DNA of 64,000 bases from Thermoleophilia bacterium. Lineage in GTDB: Bacteria; Actinomycetota; Thermoleophilia; Gaiellales; SKUG01. The notes beneath the pieces are model-generated. The model was given only the letters and a program-made list of their open reading frames with translations. It had not been told where the DNA came from and did no database searches. The stretch covers positions 1 to 64,000 of the forward strand of contig JAOPYQ010000019.1 in NCBI GenBank assembly GCA_025964555.1, given 5' to 3'. Position numbers and translations under genes: made by a program. How positions within the stretch are numbered: position 1 is the first letter of the stretch; each line of letters opens with the position of its first letter. Positions 1-8,081 of this stretch are shown here, piece after piece.

Positions 1-2
1 GC

Positions 3-1838
3 TCCGGCCTCGCGCAGTACGAGTACTGCATCTCCACCGCCGCGAGCTGTGGCGGCACGGTGGCGCGAACGTGGACGAGCACGGGCACGACGGCCAGCAC
101 GACCGGCACGGGCCTCACGCTCACGACGGCGACCACGTATTTCGTCGCGGTGCGCGCGACCGACAACGTCGGGAACGTCTCGACCATCGCGAACAGCGAC
201 GGCATCCTCTTCGACACCACGACCCCGGCTCCCGCCGCCGTCAACGACGGCGCAGGCGCCGACATCGACTACCAGACATCACTCACGACGCTCCCCGCGA
301 ACTGGAGCGCCGTCGTCGATCCCGGCTCCGGCCTCGCGCAGTACGAGTACTGCATCTCGACGGCGGCCTCGTGCGGCGGCACCGTCGTGCGCACATGGAC
401 CAGCACCGGCACCACCGCGAACACCACCGGCACCGGACTGACGCTCGTCGCCGGCACGACGTATCGCGTCGCGGTGCGCGCCACCGACGCGCTCGGCAAC
501 GTCTCCACCATCACCACCAGTGACGGCGTCCTCATCGACACCTCGACGCCGGCCCCGACCACCGTCAATGACGGTGCCGGCGCCGATCTCGACTACCAGA
601 CCTCCCTCACCACGCTGCCGGCCAACTGGAGCGCCGTCGTCGACGCCGGCTCCGGCCTCGCGCAGTACGAATACTGCATATCCACCGCCGCCAGCTGCGG
701 TGGCACCGTGGCGCGCTCCTGGACGAGCACCGGCACGACGGCCAGCACGACCGGCACGGGCCTCGCGCTCACGACCGCGACCACGTACTTCGTCGCGGTG
801 CGCGCGACCGACAACGTCGGGAACGTCTCCACGATCACCTCCAGCGACGGCATCCTCGTCGATACCTCGACCCCTGCCCCGGCCACGGTCAACGACGGCG
901 CCGGCGCCGACATCGACTACCAGACCTCGCTCACCACGCTCCCCGCGAACTGGAGCGCCGTCGTCGATCCCGGCTCCGGCCTCGCACAGTACGAGTACTG
1001 CATCTCCACCGCCGCCAGCTGCGGCGGCACCGTCGTGCGCACATGGACCAGCACGGGCACCACGACGAGCGCCGCCGGCACCGGCCTCACGCTGCTCACC
1101 GGCACCCTCTACCGGGTCTCCGTTCGCGCGACCGATGCGCTCGGCAACGTCTCCACGATCACCACGAGCGACGGCGTGACGATCGACACGTCCACGCCCG
1201 CCCCGGCATCGGTGAACGACGGCGCGGGAGCCGACCTTGACTATCAGACGTCGCTCACGACATTGCCGGCGAACTGGAGCGCGGTCGTCGACGGCGCGTC
1301 CGGTCTCGCGCAGTACGAGTACTGCATCTCCACCGCCGCCAGCTGTGGTGGCACCGTGGCGCGCACCTGGACGAGCACCGGCACGACGGCCAGCACGACC
1401 GGCACGGGCCTCACGCTCACGACCGCGACCACCTACTTCGTCGCGGTGCGCGCCACCGACAACGCCGGGAACGTCTCCACGATCACCTCGAGCGACGGCA
1501 TCCTCGTCGACACCTCGACCCCTGCCCCGGCCACGGTCAACGACGGCGCCGGCGCCGACATCGACTACCAGTCGTCCACGACGACGTTGCCGGCGAACTG
1601 GAGCGCCGTCGTCGATCCCGGCTCCGGCCTCGCACAGTACGAGTACTGCATCTCCACCGCCGCCAGCTGCGGCGGCACCGTCGTGCGCGCATGGACCAGC
1701 ACCGGCACGACGGCGAGCACCACCGGCACGGGACTGACACTGTCCAACAACACGACGTACTTCACCGCCGTGCGTGCCACCGACGCGCTCGGCAACGTCT
1801 CGGCGATCGCGAACAGCGACGGCGTGACGCTCGATTCG
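3..1838 (+). repeat. Six tandem 324-bp coding repeats in alternating A/B order
   Basis: The string tccggcctcgc(g/a)cagtac, with one variant (tccggtctcgc), recurs at 3, 327, 651, 975, 1299 and 1623, which is a fixed 324-nt period. Units 1, 3 and 5 encode VAR(T/S)W plus TTATTYFVAVRATDN. Units 2, 4 and 6 encode VVR(T/A)W plus RATDALGN. The true higher-order repeat is therefore 648 nt. Confidence 0.9.
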
Positions 1839-2657
1839 ACGCCGCCGCTCGCACCGACGCTCGTCTCCCCGCCCGCGGGCTCGTCGGCCGGAGCCTGGCC
1901 CGCGCTCGTCGCGACCTACCTCGACCCGGCACCGGCCACCCCGGGCCAGCTCACGTTCGAGGTCTGTTCCGACCTCGCCTGCACTGCCGTCGTGCAGTCG
2001 GGCACGAGCGCCGCCGGCCTGGGAACCGGCACGAACGGCCAGTGGACACCCACCGCGCCGAACGGTGCCTACTTCTGGCACGCTCGAGGCACCGACCAGT
2101 CGGGCGCCGCCGGCCCGTGGAGCGCGGTTCGCGCGTTCGACGTGGGCGTCTCGTCGCTGACGCTGACCGTCCTCGATCCGAGCGTGTCGCTGGGCTCGTT
2201 CCTGCCATCGACCAACGCGACGGCCTCGATGTCCGTCCAGGTGCAGACCAGTTCGCTCAACGGCTACAACCTCGGCGTGCACGACACGACGGGTGCGACC
2301 GGACCCGCGTGCACGGGAGGCGGCTGCGGCGCGGCGACGGTCCCGGACTGGACCGGCACGGTCGCGACACCGACGCTCTGGACCGCGGGAACGAGCGGCG
2401 GCGCAGGCCTCACCGTGCTCGACGCGACAGGTGGACGTCTCGCCAAGTGGGGCACGGGCACGGGTACGGCAGCCACCGACTTCGTGGCCAACAACTTCGC
2501 GGGCCTGACCGGCACCGCCGCGCTCGCGCACCAGCGCACGACGTACTCGACCGGGGTGGACACGGTGACGTTCGGCTACCGCATGAACGTTCCGGGATCG
2601 ACGCTCGGCGGGTCCTACGAGACCACCGTCACCTACACGGCGACCGCGAACCCGTAG
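3..2657 (+). CDS. Large extracellular Ig/FnIII-like repeat protein (5' end outside window)
   Basis: The reading frame is open from the first base, so the N-terminus lies upstream. About 884 residues are visible. Six tandem units of exactly 108 aa (324 nt) each contain SGLAQYEYCISTAASCGGTV, with two cysteines probably forming a disulfide, then a beta-rich stretch ending in VRATD(N/A)xGNVS. A seventh, diverged FnIII-like segment lies at about 1840-2140. It is followed by a C-terminal beta domain (SLTLTVLDPSVSLGSF ... YETTVTYTATANP) that resembles C-terminal domains of other exported actinobacterial proteins. Thr/Ser/Ala/Gly richness and paired cysteines suggest a secreted or surface-attached adhesin-like protein. 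No catalytic domain is visible. Its stop lies 13 bp from the convergent precorrin-2 dehydrogenase gene. Function beyond surface exposure is unknown. Confidence 0.85.
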   Translation, partial: SGLAQYEYCISTAASCGGTVARTWTSTGTTASTTGTGLTLTTATTYFVAVRATDNVGNVSTIANSDGILFDTTTPAPAAVNDGAGADIDYQTSLTTLPANWSAVVDPGSGLAQYEYCISTAASCGGTVVRTWTSTGTTANTTGTGLTLVAGTTYRVAVRATDALGNVSTITTSDGVLIDTSTPAPTTVNDGAGADLDYQTSLTTLPANWSAVVDAGSGLAQYEYCISTAASCGGTVARSWTSTGTTASTTGTGLALTTATTYFVAVRATDNVGNVSTITSSDGILVDTSTPAPATVNDGAGADIDYQTSLTTLPANWSAVVDPGSGLAQYEYCISTAASCGGTVVRTWTSTGTTTSAAGTGLTLLTGTLYRVSVRATDALGNVSTITTSDGVTIDTSTPAPASVNDGAGADLDYQTSLTTLPANWSAVVDGASGLAQYEYCISTAASCGGTVARTWTSTGTTASTTGTGLTLTTATTYFVAVRATDNAGNVSTITSSDGILVDTSTPAPATVNDGAGADIDYQSSTTTLPANWSAVVDPGSGLAQYEYCISTAASCGGTVVRAWTSTGTTASTTGTGLTLSNNTTYFTAVRATDALGNVSAIANSDGVTLDSTPPLAPTLVSPPAGSSAGAWPALVATYLDPAPATPGQLTFEVCSDLACTAVVQSGTSAAGLGTGTNGQWTPTAPNGAYFWHARGTDQSGAAGPWSAVRAFDVGVSSLTLTVLDPSVSLGSFLPSTNATASMSVQVQTSSLNGYNLGVHDTTGATGPACTGGGCGAATVPDWTGTVATPTLWTAGTSGGAGLTVLDATGGRLAKWGTGTGTAATDFVANNFAGLTGTAALAHQRTTYSTGVDTVTFGYRMNVPGSTLGGSYETTVTYTATANP

Positions 2658-2670
2658 CAGCGATCCTCCG

Positions 2671-3417
2671 TCAGCCGGCGACGAGCGCCGCGTGCCGTTC
2701 CTGGGCAGCCACGATGAGCGCGCGCACGCCGTCCTCGTCACCAGCGCGCAGCAGCGCGATCGGATCGGGATCGCCGTTGACGATCTGCTCGAAGAAGTCC
2801 TTGCGGTCGTTGTAGGTCGGCAGCGTGCCCTTGGCCCAGCTGCGCACCTCGTTGAGCAGCTCCGCCAGGCGTGCGTACTCGGTCCCGAACAGCTCCGCGA
2901 TCTCGCGCTTCATGCGCTTGGCGAGCGCCGGCGACGCGCCGCGTGTGGAGATCGCCACGGAGATCGCACCCGTGCGGATGATGGCCGGCAGGATGAAGTT
3001 GCACAGCGGCGGCACGTCCACGATGTTGACGAGCATCGCCTTCGCCTCCGCCTCCTCGTAGATGCGAATGTTCGTGTCGGTGTCGTCGGTGCACGCGATC
3101 GCCATCAGGCAGCCGTCGAGGTCGCTCGTCTCGTAGTCGCGCTTCGACCAGGTCAGCTCGCCGTCGGCCGCCAGCTGCTCGACCTCGGGCAGCACCTTGG
3201 GCGACACGACGTGCACGTCGGCGCCGCACACGAGCAGTCCCTCGGCCTTCTCGAGGCCCAGGTGACCGCCGCCCACCACGAGCGCACGTCGTCCCTTGAG
3301 GTTGAGGCACGCGATGTAGTGCGTGGTGTTGAGCATGTCGACCGTGCAGCGGTTGTCGCAGATGCCGACCTTGAACTGGCAGACACATTCCTTGCCGGCG
3401 TACGCAGCAGCGGGCAT
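2671..3417 (-). CDS. Precorrin-2 dehydrogenase / siroheme synthase N-terminal-type protein
   Basis: 248 aa. Family role: NAD-dependent oxidation of precorrin-2 to sirohydrochlorin (Met8p/CysG N-domain), on the route to siroheme. A Rossmann motif [14 protein letters not shown] lies at about residues 45-58. NIVDVPPLC contains the catalytic Asp position of CysG (VVDxP), and [15 protein letters not shown] matches the conserved AIST-GGaSPxLAR motif, with Arg replacing the first Gly. The start at 3417 has GGAG eight bases upstream. Unusually, the Rossmann domain is preceded by a Cys-rich leader, [14 protein letters not shown]. No other siroheme, sulfite or nitrite reductase gene is in the window, so the pathway partner must be elsewhere. 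Confidence 0.85.
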   Translation of the reverse strand: MPAAAYAGKECVCQFKVGICDNRCTVDMLNTTHYIACLNLKGRRALVVGGGHLGLEKAEGLLVCGADVHVVSPKVLPEVEQLAADGELTWSKRDYETSDLDGCLMAIACTDDTDTNIRIYEEAEAKAMLVNIVDVPPLCNFILPAIIRTGAISVAISTRGASPALAKRMKREIAELFGTEYARLAELLNEVRSWAKGTLPTYNDRKDFFEQIVNGDPDPIALLRAGDEDGVRALIVAAQERHAALVAG

Positions 3418-3615
3418 GACGGGGAGCTCCTCGGGGCGAAAACGGGTCCCGAGCAGTGTAGCGGGCCACGCCCCGACCCGAGTCGGCCGCATGACGGCCC
3501 TTCCTGAACGCTCCACTGCGCGTACCACTCCTCGATGACTCGGAGACGGTCGAGTCGCGCACCCGGGACGGTGCATCACGCGCCCGCCGTCAATCCAGAG
3601 GGACGGGGGACGACG

Positions 3616-5517
3616 ATGACCATCGGGGCGACAGGCTCACAGGTGACCGCCGCACGCGCGGCGCTGCCTACGCGCACGCCGGACGACGACCCGCAGGCAC
3701 GGCGCCGCAAGGCATTCCCGTCGCTGCCCAACCAGGCGGCTGCAGCCATCGATGCGGATGCCCAGGCCGCCGCCGACCCGCTGCGACCCACCGCCGCCGA
3801 TGGCTGGTCGCCCGACAAGATCGTCGCCGTCCGCTCCCGCCACGACGGCGGTTTCCTCGGCTCGGCCCTCAACTTCACGCTCGGCGGCGTGGACGAGCAC
3901 CCGGGCCAGCGCCTGTCGGTCGGCCAGGTCAACGAGCTCGCCCCGTTCTACGCCACGCAGTTCGGCCTCGACGAGGGCTACGTGCGCCGCGAGCTCGCGA
4001 AGGTCTACGTCTACGTCGGCGGCCCGAGCGTCGACGGCCAGGCGATGACGATCGGCCACCACATCTTCGTGCCGGACGAGGCGTCGCTCGAGCGGATCAT
4101 GACTCGCCCGGGCAAGCGCTGGCTCTCGCACGAACTCGCGCACACGATGCAGTACCTGGCGTACCAGAACGCCAGCCCGCAGTCGTTCCTGGCCGACTAC
4201 TTCTCGAGCATGATCATCGGCAAGGACCCGCAGAAGCCGGGCTCGGGCGAGGGCCCCAACGTGTGGGGCGCGTTCTTCACCGGGCTCGGCACGTCCGGCA
4301 AGTCCGAGGACGACCTCGGCAAGGGCTCCACCACGCTGCGCGAGAAGCTCATGTCGACGATCGTGCCGGCCGCTGTGGTGTCGATACCGGTCGCGGTGAC
4401 TGCGGGCGGTGCGCTGAAGGCCGCGCGCGTGCAGACCGGTCGCCACATCCTCGGCACCGGCAACTCGATGGGCATGGCGATCACCGGCATCGCGACACCC
4501 GCGCTCGCCGGCTCTGCGATCGGCCTCTTCCACGACCAGCTCGGCGATGGCTGGACGAAGGTCCTCGGCGCCGGCGCGGGCGGCGCGCTCGCAGGACTCG
4601 CGATGTGGAAGGGCGGCGCGTTCAACGTCGGCGGCTCGACCGCGGTCACGGAGGTCGGCCGAGCGCTCGGGCGCACGAGCGCGATCGGCCTGGCAGTGGG
4701 CGCGACGATCGGCGGCGCGGCCATTGGCCTGCTGACCGCCACCGCGAGCGCCAACACGATGGAGGGCTGGTCACACAGCGCCGACGTGCTGCGCTCGCTG
4801 CAGCACCGCCCGGCCGGCGAGGCGCCGCGCGAGCTCGACCTGCAGAACGCCGTGCACGATTCACACTGGCTCGAGATCGACGCGGAGGCCACCGCGCGCA
4901 CGTTCATCAGCGAGTGGAAGCAGCCCGCCCCCGGGGCGCCGCCCGTCGAGGGACGCAACCCGGGCGAGGCCAAGGGTCTCAAGGATCGCATCGAGACGGA
5001 CGTCGCGAGCCGCGTCGACTGGGGCGTGAAGGTGCCGCTCATCGTCGGCATCCCGGCGGCGATCGGCCTCGGTGCGGGCGTGCTCGCCACGCGAACGGGC
5101 GTGAAGGTGCTGCGCACGACCTTCCAGGAAGGTCGCCCGATCACCGACGCGATCGGCGAGGCCATGCGGCTGCTCGGCTCGAACAAGCAGGGCGTCGGCA
5201 ACAGCCTCGGTGTCGGTGCCTCGCTCACGCTCGCGCCGCTCATGGCCGGCGGCATCGTCGGTCCGGTCGTCTACAACGCGACCGGGTCGGAGACGGCCGC
5301 ACGCCTCGGCGGCGCCGGCGCCGGCGCAGTCGCGACCGGTGCGCTGCTCACGATGCTGCTCAAGGGACGCGGCGGCACGCTGCTCACCACCTCCGGCAAG
5401 GTCGGCCTGGGCATGGCAGTGGCAGGTGCGATCGGCTTCATGGCGAGCGGCGTCGCCACCGACGCCCTGCGCCCGGGCACGCGCGAGTACGACGCCTCGA
5501 ACTGGGCGCGCTCGTGA
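3616..5517 (+). CDS. DUF4157 (eCIS core domain)-type HExxH protein with Gly/Ala-rich membrane segments
   Basis: 633 aa; ATG at 3616 with a ggggga ribosome site. There is no signal peptide, and residues 1-60 are Ala/Pro/Arg-rich. Residues about 140-180 match the DUF4157 pattern: [14 protein letters not shown] followed by [14 protein letters not shown], with HExxH at residues 172-176. DUF4157 is a zincin-like domain frequent in proteins associated with extracellular contractile injection systems. The rest is a series of Gly/Ala-rich hydrophobic stretches (about 250-300, 340-400, 470-500, 535-610) that could cross membranes or form pores. No injection-system structural genes are nearby. Alternatives are a membrane metalloprotease or a toxin/effector. 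The domain call is good; the function is inferred. Confidence 0.7.
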   Translation: MTIGATGSQVTAARAALPTRTPDDDPQARRRKAFPSLPNQAAAAIDADAQAAADPLRPTAADGWSPDKIVAVRSRHDGGFLGSALNFTLGGVDEHPGQRLSVGQVNELAPFYATQFGLDEGYVRRELAKVYVYVGGPSVDGQAMTIGHHIFVPDEASLERIMTRPGKRWLSHELAHTMQYLAYQNASPQSFLADYFSSMIIGKDPQKPGSGEGPNVWGAFFTGLGTSGKSEDDLGKGSTTLREKLMSTIVPAAVVSIPVAVTAGGALKAARVQTGRHILGTGNSMGMAITGIATPALAGSAIGLFHDQLGDGWTKVLGAGAGGALAGLAMWKGGAFNVGGSTAVTEVGRALGRTSAIGLAVGATIGGAAIGLLTATASANTMEGWSHSADVLRSLQHRPAGEAPRELDLQNAVHDSHWLEIDAEATARTFISEWKQPAPGAPPVEGRNPGEAKGLKDRIETDVASRVDWGVKVPLIVGIPAAIGLGAGVLATRTGVKVLRTTFQEGRPITDAIGEAMRLLGSNKQGVGNSLGVGASLTLAPLMAGGIVGPVVYNATGSETAARLGGAGAGAVATGALLTMLLKGRGGTLLTTSGKVGLGMAVAGAIGFMASGVATDALRPGTREYDASNWARS

Positions 5518-5525
5518 CACTCGGG

Positions 5526-5556
5526 CACGTCGCTGGCTGACCGGGCCCGCGACGTG
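5526..5556. terminator. Candidate hairpin terminator after the DUF4157 gene
   Basis: A perfect 8-bp inverted repeat cacgtcgc / gcgacgtg (5526-5533 and 5549-5556) with a 15-nt GC-rich loop begins 8 bp after the stop codon. There is no T tract, which is common in such GC-rich genomes. Confidence 0.35.
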
Positions 5557-5588
5557 ACAGGCACGCGCCGCGCGGGTAGGCGCACTGC

Positions 5589-6320
5589 ATGATCGTGACT
5601 CGCAGCATGCACTCGGAATGGCGCTCCAACTCGTACCTCGTCGCGGACGAAGCGGGCGGGCACGCCGTCTTCATCGACGCGGGCGCCCCCATCGAGCCGC
5701 TCATGTCGAAAGTGGACGAGCTCGGCGTTCGCGTGACGCACATCCTGCTCACGCACGAGCACCACGACCACACGACGCACATGATGGCGCTCGAGGAAGC
5801 CTACGGCGCCACCCTCGTGCTGCCCGAACGTGCGATGGACGGCATCGAGGTGAAGAGCGGGTCGCTGCACCTGCGCTCGGTCCCGACGCCCGGGCACTGC
5901 TCACCGCACGTCGCCTGGCTCGTCGAAGATGCAGGTTCGGTGGTGGCAGCGTTCACCGGTGACGTCCTCTTCCAGGGCGCTGTCGGCGGCACGCTCGACG
6001 GTGGCGTCGACGGTGTCGAGCAGCTGCGATCCTCGATCCTCGACGAGCTGCTCGCGCTCCCCGCCGACACGGTGCTCTATCCGGGGCACATGGAGGCGAC
6101 GACCGTCGCGGCGGAACTCGAATCGAACGTGTTCGTGCGCGCGTGGCGCGGCGACGAACCGGTTCGCGACGACGCGGTGCAGTTCGCCGGCACCGATGTG
6201 ACGCTCCTGCTCGAGGGGCCCGACTACGACGGCGGCACCAAGGCGTGGGTGCGGTTCGAGGACGGCCGTGAGGCGATCGTCGGCGGCAGCATGATCACCA
6301 CGTCGGGTGCGCGCGCGTGA
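5589..6320 (+). CDS. MBL-fold metallo-hydrolase (glyoxalase II-like)
   Basis: 243 aa. The metal-binding signature THEHHDHTTH (HxHxDH) is at residues about 58-67, with a further metal-ligand His in TPGHCSPH, the Asp in FTGDVLF, and a late PGH (about residue 163). The C-terminal fifth carries an extra beta segment after the core. The family hydrolyses thioesters or related substrates with two metal ions; no specific substrate is apparent. The stop overlaps the GTG start of the next lipoprotein gene by 4 bp (GTGA), so the two are translationally coupled, although the pairing gives no functional clue. Confidence 0.85.
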   Translation: MIVTRSMHSEWRSNSYLVADEAGGHAVFIDAGAPIEPLMSKVDELGVRVTHILLTHEHHDHTTHMMALEEAYGATLVLPERAMDGIEVKSGSLHLRSVPTPGHCSPHVAWLVEDAGSVVAAFTGDVLFQGAVGGTLDGGVDGVEQLRSSILDELLALPADTVLYPGHMEATTVAAELESNVFVRAWRGDEPVRDDAVQFAGTDVTLLLEGPDYDGGTKAWVRFEDGREAIVGGSMITTSGARA

Positions 6321-6916
6321 CGCGTCCCCTCGGATCCGGGCGCACGGTCGTGGTCGTGGCGCTCGCCGCGCTGGCGTCGCTGCTGGCGACCGGGTGCGGG
6401 TCGAGCGACGACGACGGGTCGAAGGGATCGACGAAGACGTCGACCACGGACACGACGACGACTGACACCACCGAGACCACCACGACCGACGACGACCACG
6501 GCGACCCGACCGAGCTGCCGGATCCCGTTCCCGAGGGCGAGCTGCCCCCGATCCAGGTGACGTCGCCGACGTCGCTCGCGTACGTCAGCGGCAGCTTCGT
6601 GCTGGCCGGGAGCGCGCAGGTCACCGAAGGCGCACTGCAGTGGGCCATCCTCGACGCGGACCTCAAGCCGATGACGCAGGGGCGCATGACCGCGAGCTGC
6701 GGCGCCCCCTGCCGCGGGAAGTTCCGCGCACGCATCCCGCTGGCGAAGGTGCCGGTCGGATCGTGGGAGCTGCACGTCTGGACGCCGCCCGTCGCGGACG
6801 ACGACCCACCGCGCGTGCACGACACCATGACCCCGATCACCGTCACCGCCAAGCCCGTCACCGGCGCGCCCGATCCCGGCGCCACCCCACCCGGCGGCGT
6901 CCCCGGCGGCGCCTGA
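6317..6916 (+). CDS. Lipoprotein with Gmad2-like Ig domain
   Basis: 199 aa, GTG start overlapping the upstream stop. The signal peptide ends in a lipobox (LLATGC). A low-complexity Thr/Asp linker of about 35 residues follows, then a beta-rich domain from about residue 75 (IQVTSPTSLAYVSGSFVLAG ... GSWELHVW) typical of Gmad2 Ig-like domains found on extracytoplasmic proteins of Gram-positive bacteria. The Pro/Gly tail is probably disordered. Likely a cell-surface lipoprotein; its ligand is unknown. Confidence 0.75.
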   Translation: MTRPLGSGRTVVVVALAALASLLATGCGSSDDDGSKGSTKTSTTDTTTTDTTETTTTDDDHGDPTELPDPVPEGELPPIQVTSPTSLAYVSGSFVLAGSAQVTEGALQWAILDADLKPMTQGRMTASCGAPCRGKFRARIPLAKVPVGSWELHVWTPPVADDDPPRVHDTMTPITVTAKPVTGAPDPGATPPGGVPGGA

Positions 6917-7103
6917 CGGTCTCGTCGGAGCGCCTCACCGCGCCATGTGCGTCGAGTTCACCCTGCCGGGCGGGGAAAAGTCGACGCCCATTCCGCGTGC
7001 AGAGATCTACCATCGCAACGCAACTCGCTCGCGCGCGCACGCGAAGAACAGGTGGGACAGCGCGCGCCAGGCCGGCGCACGCGCATCGAACGGGGATTCG
7101 CAG

Positions 7104-7451
7104 ATGACCGCCATCGCACAGCGACCGCATTACGGCACGGCGATGCTCGCCGGCGCGGCAACGACCGTCGGCCTGAGCGCGCTCGCGCACTCGCGAACCG
7201 GCCAGATGTCGAGCTTCCGCGGCGCGGTCGTGCCCGGCATCCTCGTCGGCGGGATGGCGGCGGGATCCGCCGTCATGCTCGCGAACGCGGCTGGTGGCAG
7301 CCTGCTCGCACAGGGCCTCACCGCAGGCGCGTTCGCCGGAGCGGGCGCCCTGCTCATGTCCTCACGCGGATCCGGCGGTGCGCTGCAGGGCGCACTCATG
7401 CTCGGCGGCGGCGCAGTCGCCGGTCTCGTCGTCAACCGCCTGCTCGACTGA
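7104..7451 (+). CDS. Small Gly/Ala-rich membrane protein
   Basis: 115 aa. The start at 7104 is preceded by ggggatt. Three to four hydrophobic Gly/Ala-rich segments (about 10-28, 40-60, 62-82, 92-112) suggest a small polytopic membrane protein, with no charged active-site motif. The composition resembles the hydrophobic parts of the DUF4157 protein and of the proteins at 37740-39239 and 60053-60886. Not recognised as a named family. The stop lies 12 bp from the convergent lipoprotein gene. Confidence 0.65.
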   Translation: MTAIAQRPHYGTAMLAGAATTVGLSALAHSRTGQMSSFRGAVVPGILVGGMAAGSAVMLANAAGGSLLAQGLTAGAFAGAGALLMSSRGSGGALQGALMLGGGAVAGLVVNRLLD

Positions 7452-7463
7452 CCGACTCGCGCT

Positions 7464-7958
7464 TCAGCCCTTGGCTGCCGGCCGCTTCGCGGTGTCGGTT
7501 CCGAACACCCGGTAGCCCTCGGCGGCGTACGCCTCCTGCGCTCCGATGAGGTCGTCGAACGCCGTGTCCACCTGCTCGTCCGTCGCGAACTGCACGAACA
7601 GCTCGGCCTTCGCGGAATCGGTCGTCGCGTCCTCGAGCTGCTTCGCCAGGACGTCGAACGCCTTCGCCACCCCACGCAACCCACGCTGCAGCCGCTTCTG
7701 CGCTCGCGCAGCGTCCTTCGGGGGATCGAGGTCGTCCAGCTGGTCGGCAGCTTCGCGGAGGTGGTCCGCGATGGATCGAACCTCCTCCGGCCCGATCGTC
7801 TCGGCATCATCGCCCGGGAGCTGTTCGAGCGAGTCGTCGACGACCCGTCCGACCTTCGCCAGGTCCCGCTCGTACTCGAGCCGCTCGGACCCGCCACAGC
7901 CGCCCACGAGCGCCGCGAGCAGCACCGTCGCACCGGCCAGGATCAGGAAGCGGAACAT
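7464..7958 (-). CDS. Small helical lipoprotein
   Basis: 164 aa. The signal peptide carries a lipobox (VGGC, Cys about residue 21). The mature part is almost entirely amphipathic helix rich in Asp, Glu, Ala and Leu (SIADHLREAADQLDDLD ...), probably a helical bundle. No recognised enzymatic motif. Probably a surface-anchored accessory protein of unknown function, divergent from kgd with 123 bp between the starts. Confidence 0.75.
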   Translation of the reverse strand: MFRFLILAGATVLLAALVGGCGGSERLEYERDLAKVGRVVDDSLEQLPGDDAETIGPEEVRSIADHLREAADQLDDLDPPKDAARAQKRLQRGLRGVAKAFDVLAKQLEDATTDSAKAELFVQFATDEQVDTAFDDLIGAQEAYAAEGYRVFGTDTAKRPAAKG

Positions 7959-8081
7959 GGCGCGAACCTATCGGAGTGCGCCGACACCCTTCATGCAATA
8001 CTTCGCGATGGGCCCACGGTGTTTCGCGCGTGGCGCGCCCACGACACGACGTAAGCGAATCCCGATAAGGGGCTGACTGAC

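Noticed and set aside
3-1946. CRISPR or satellite interpretation of the 324-bp repeats
   Set aside because: Repeats are in frame, 108 aa long, with domain-like conservation; no spacers.
279-2741. Long antisense ORF (about 820 codons) opposite the Ig repeat protein
   Set aside because: High GC makes long shadow frames; it has Arg/Gly/Ala-rich nonsense composition and no ribosome site.
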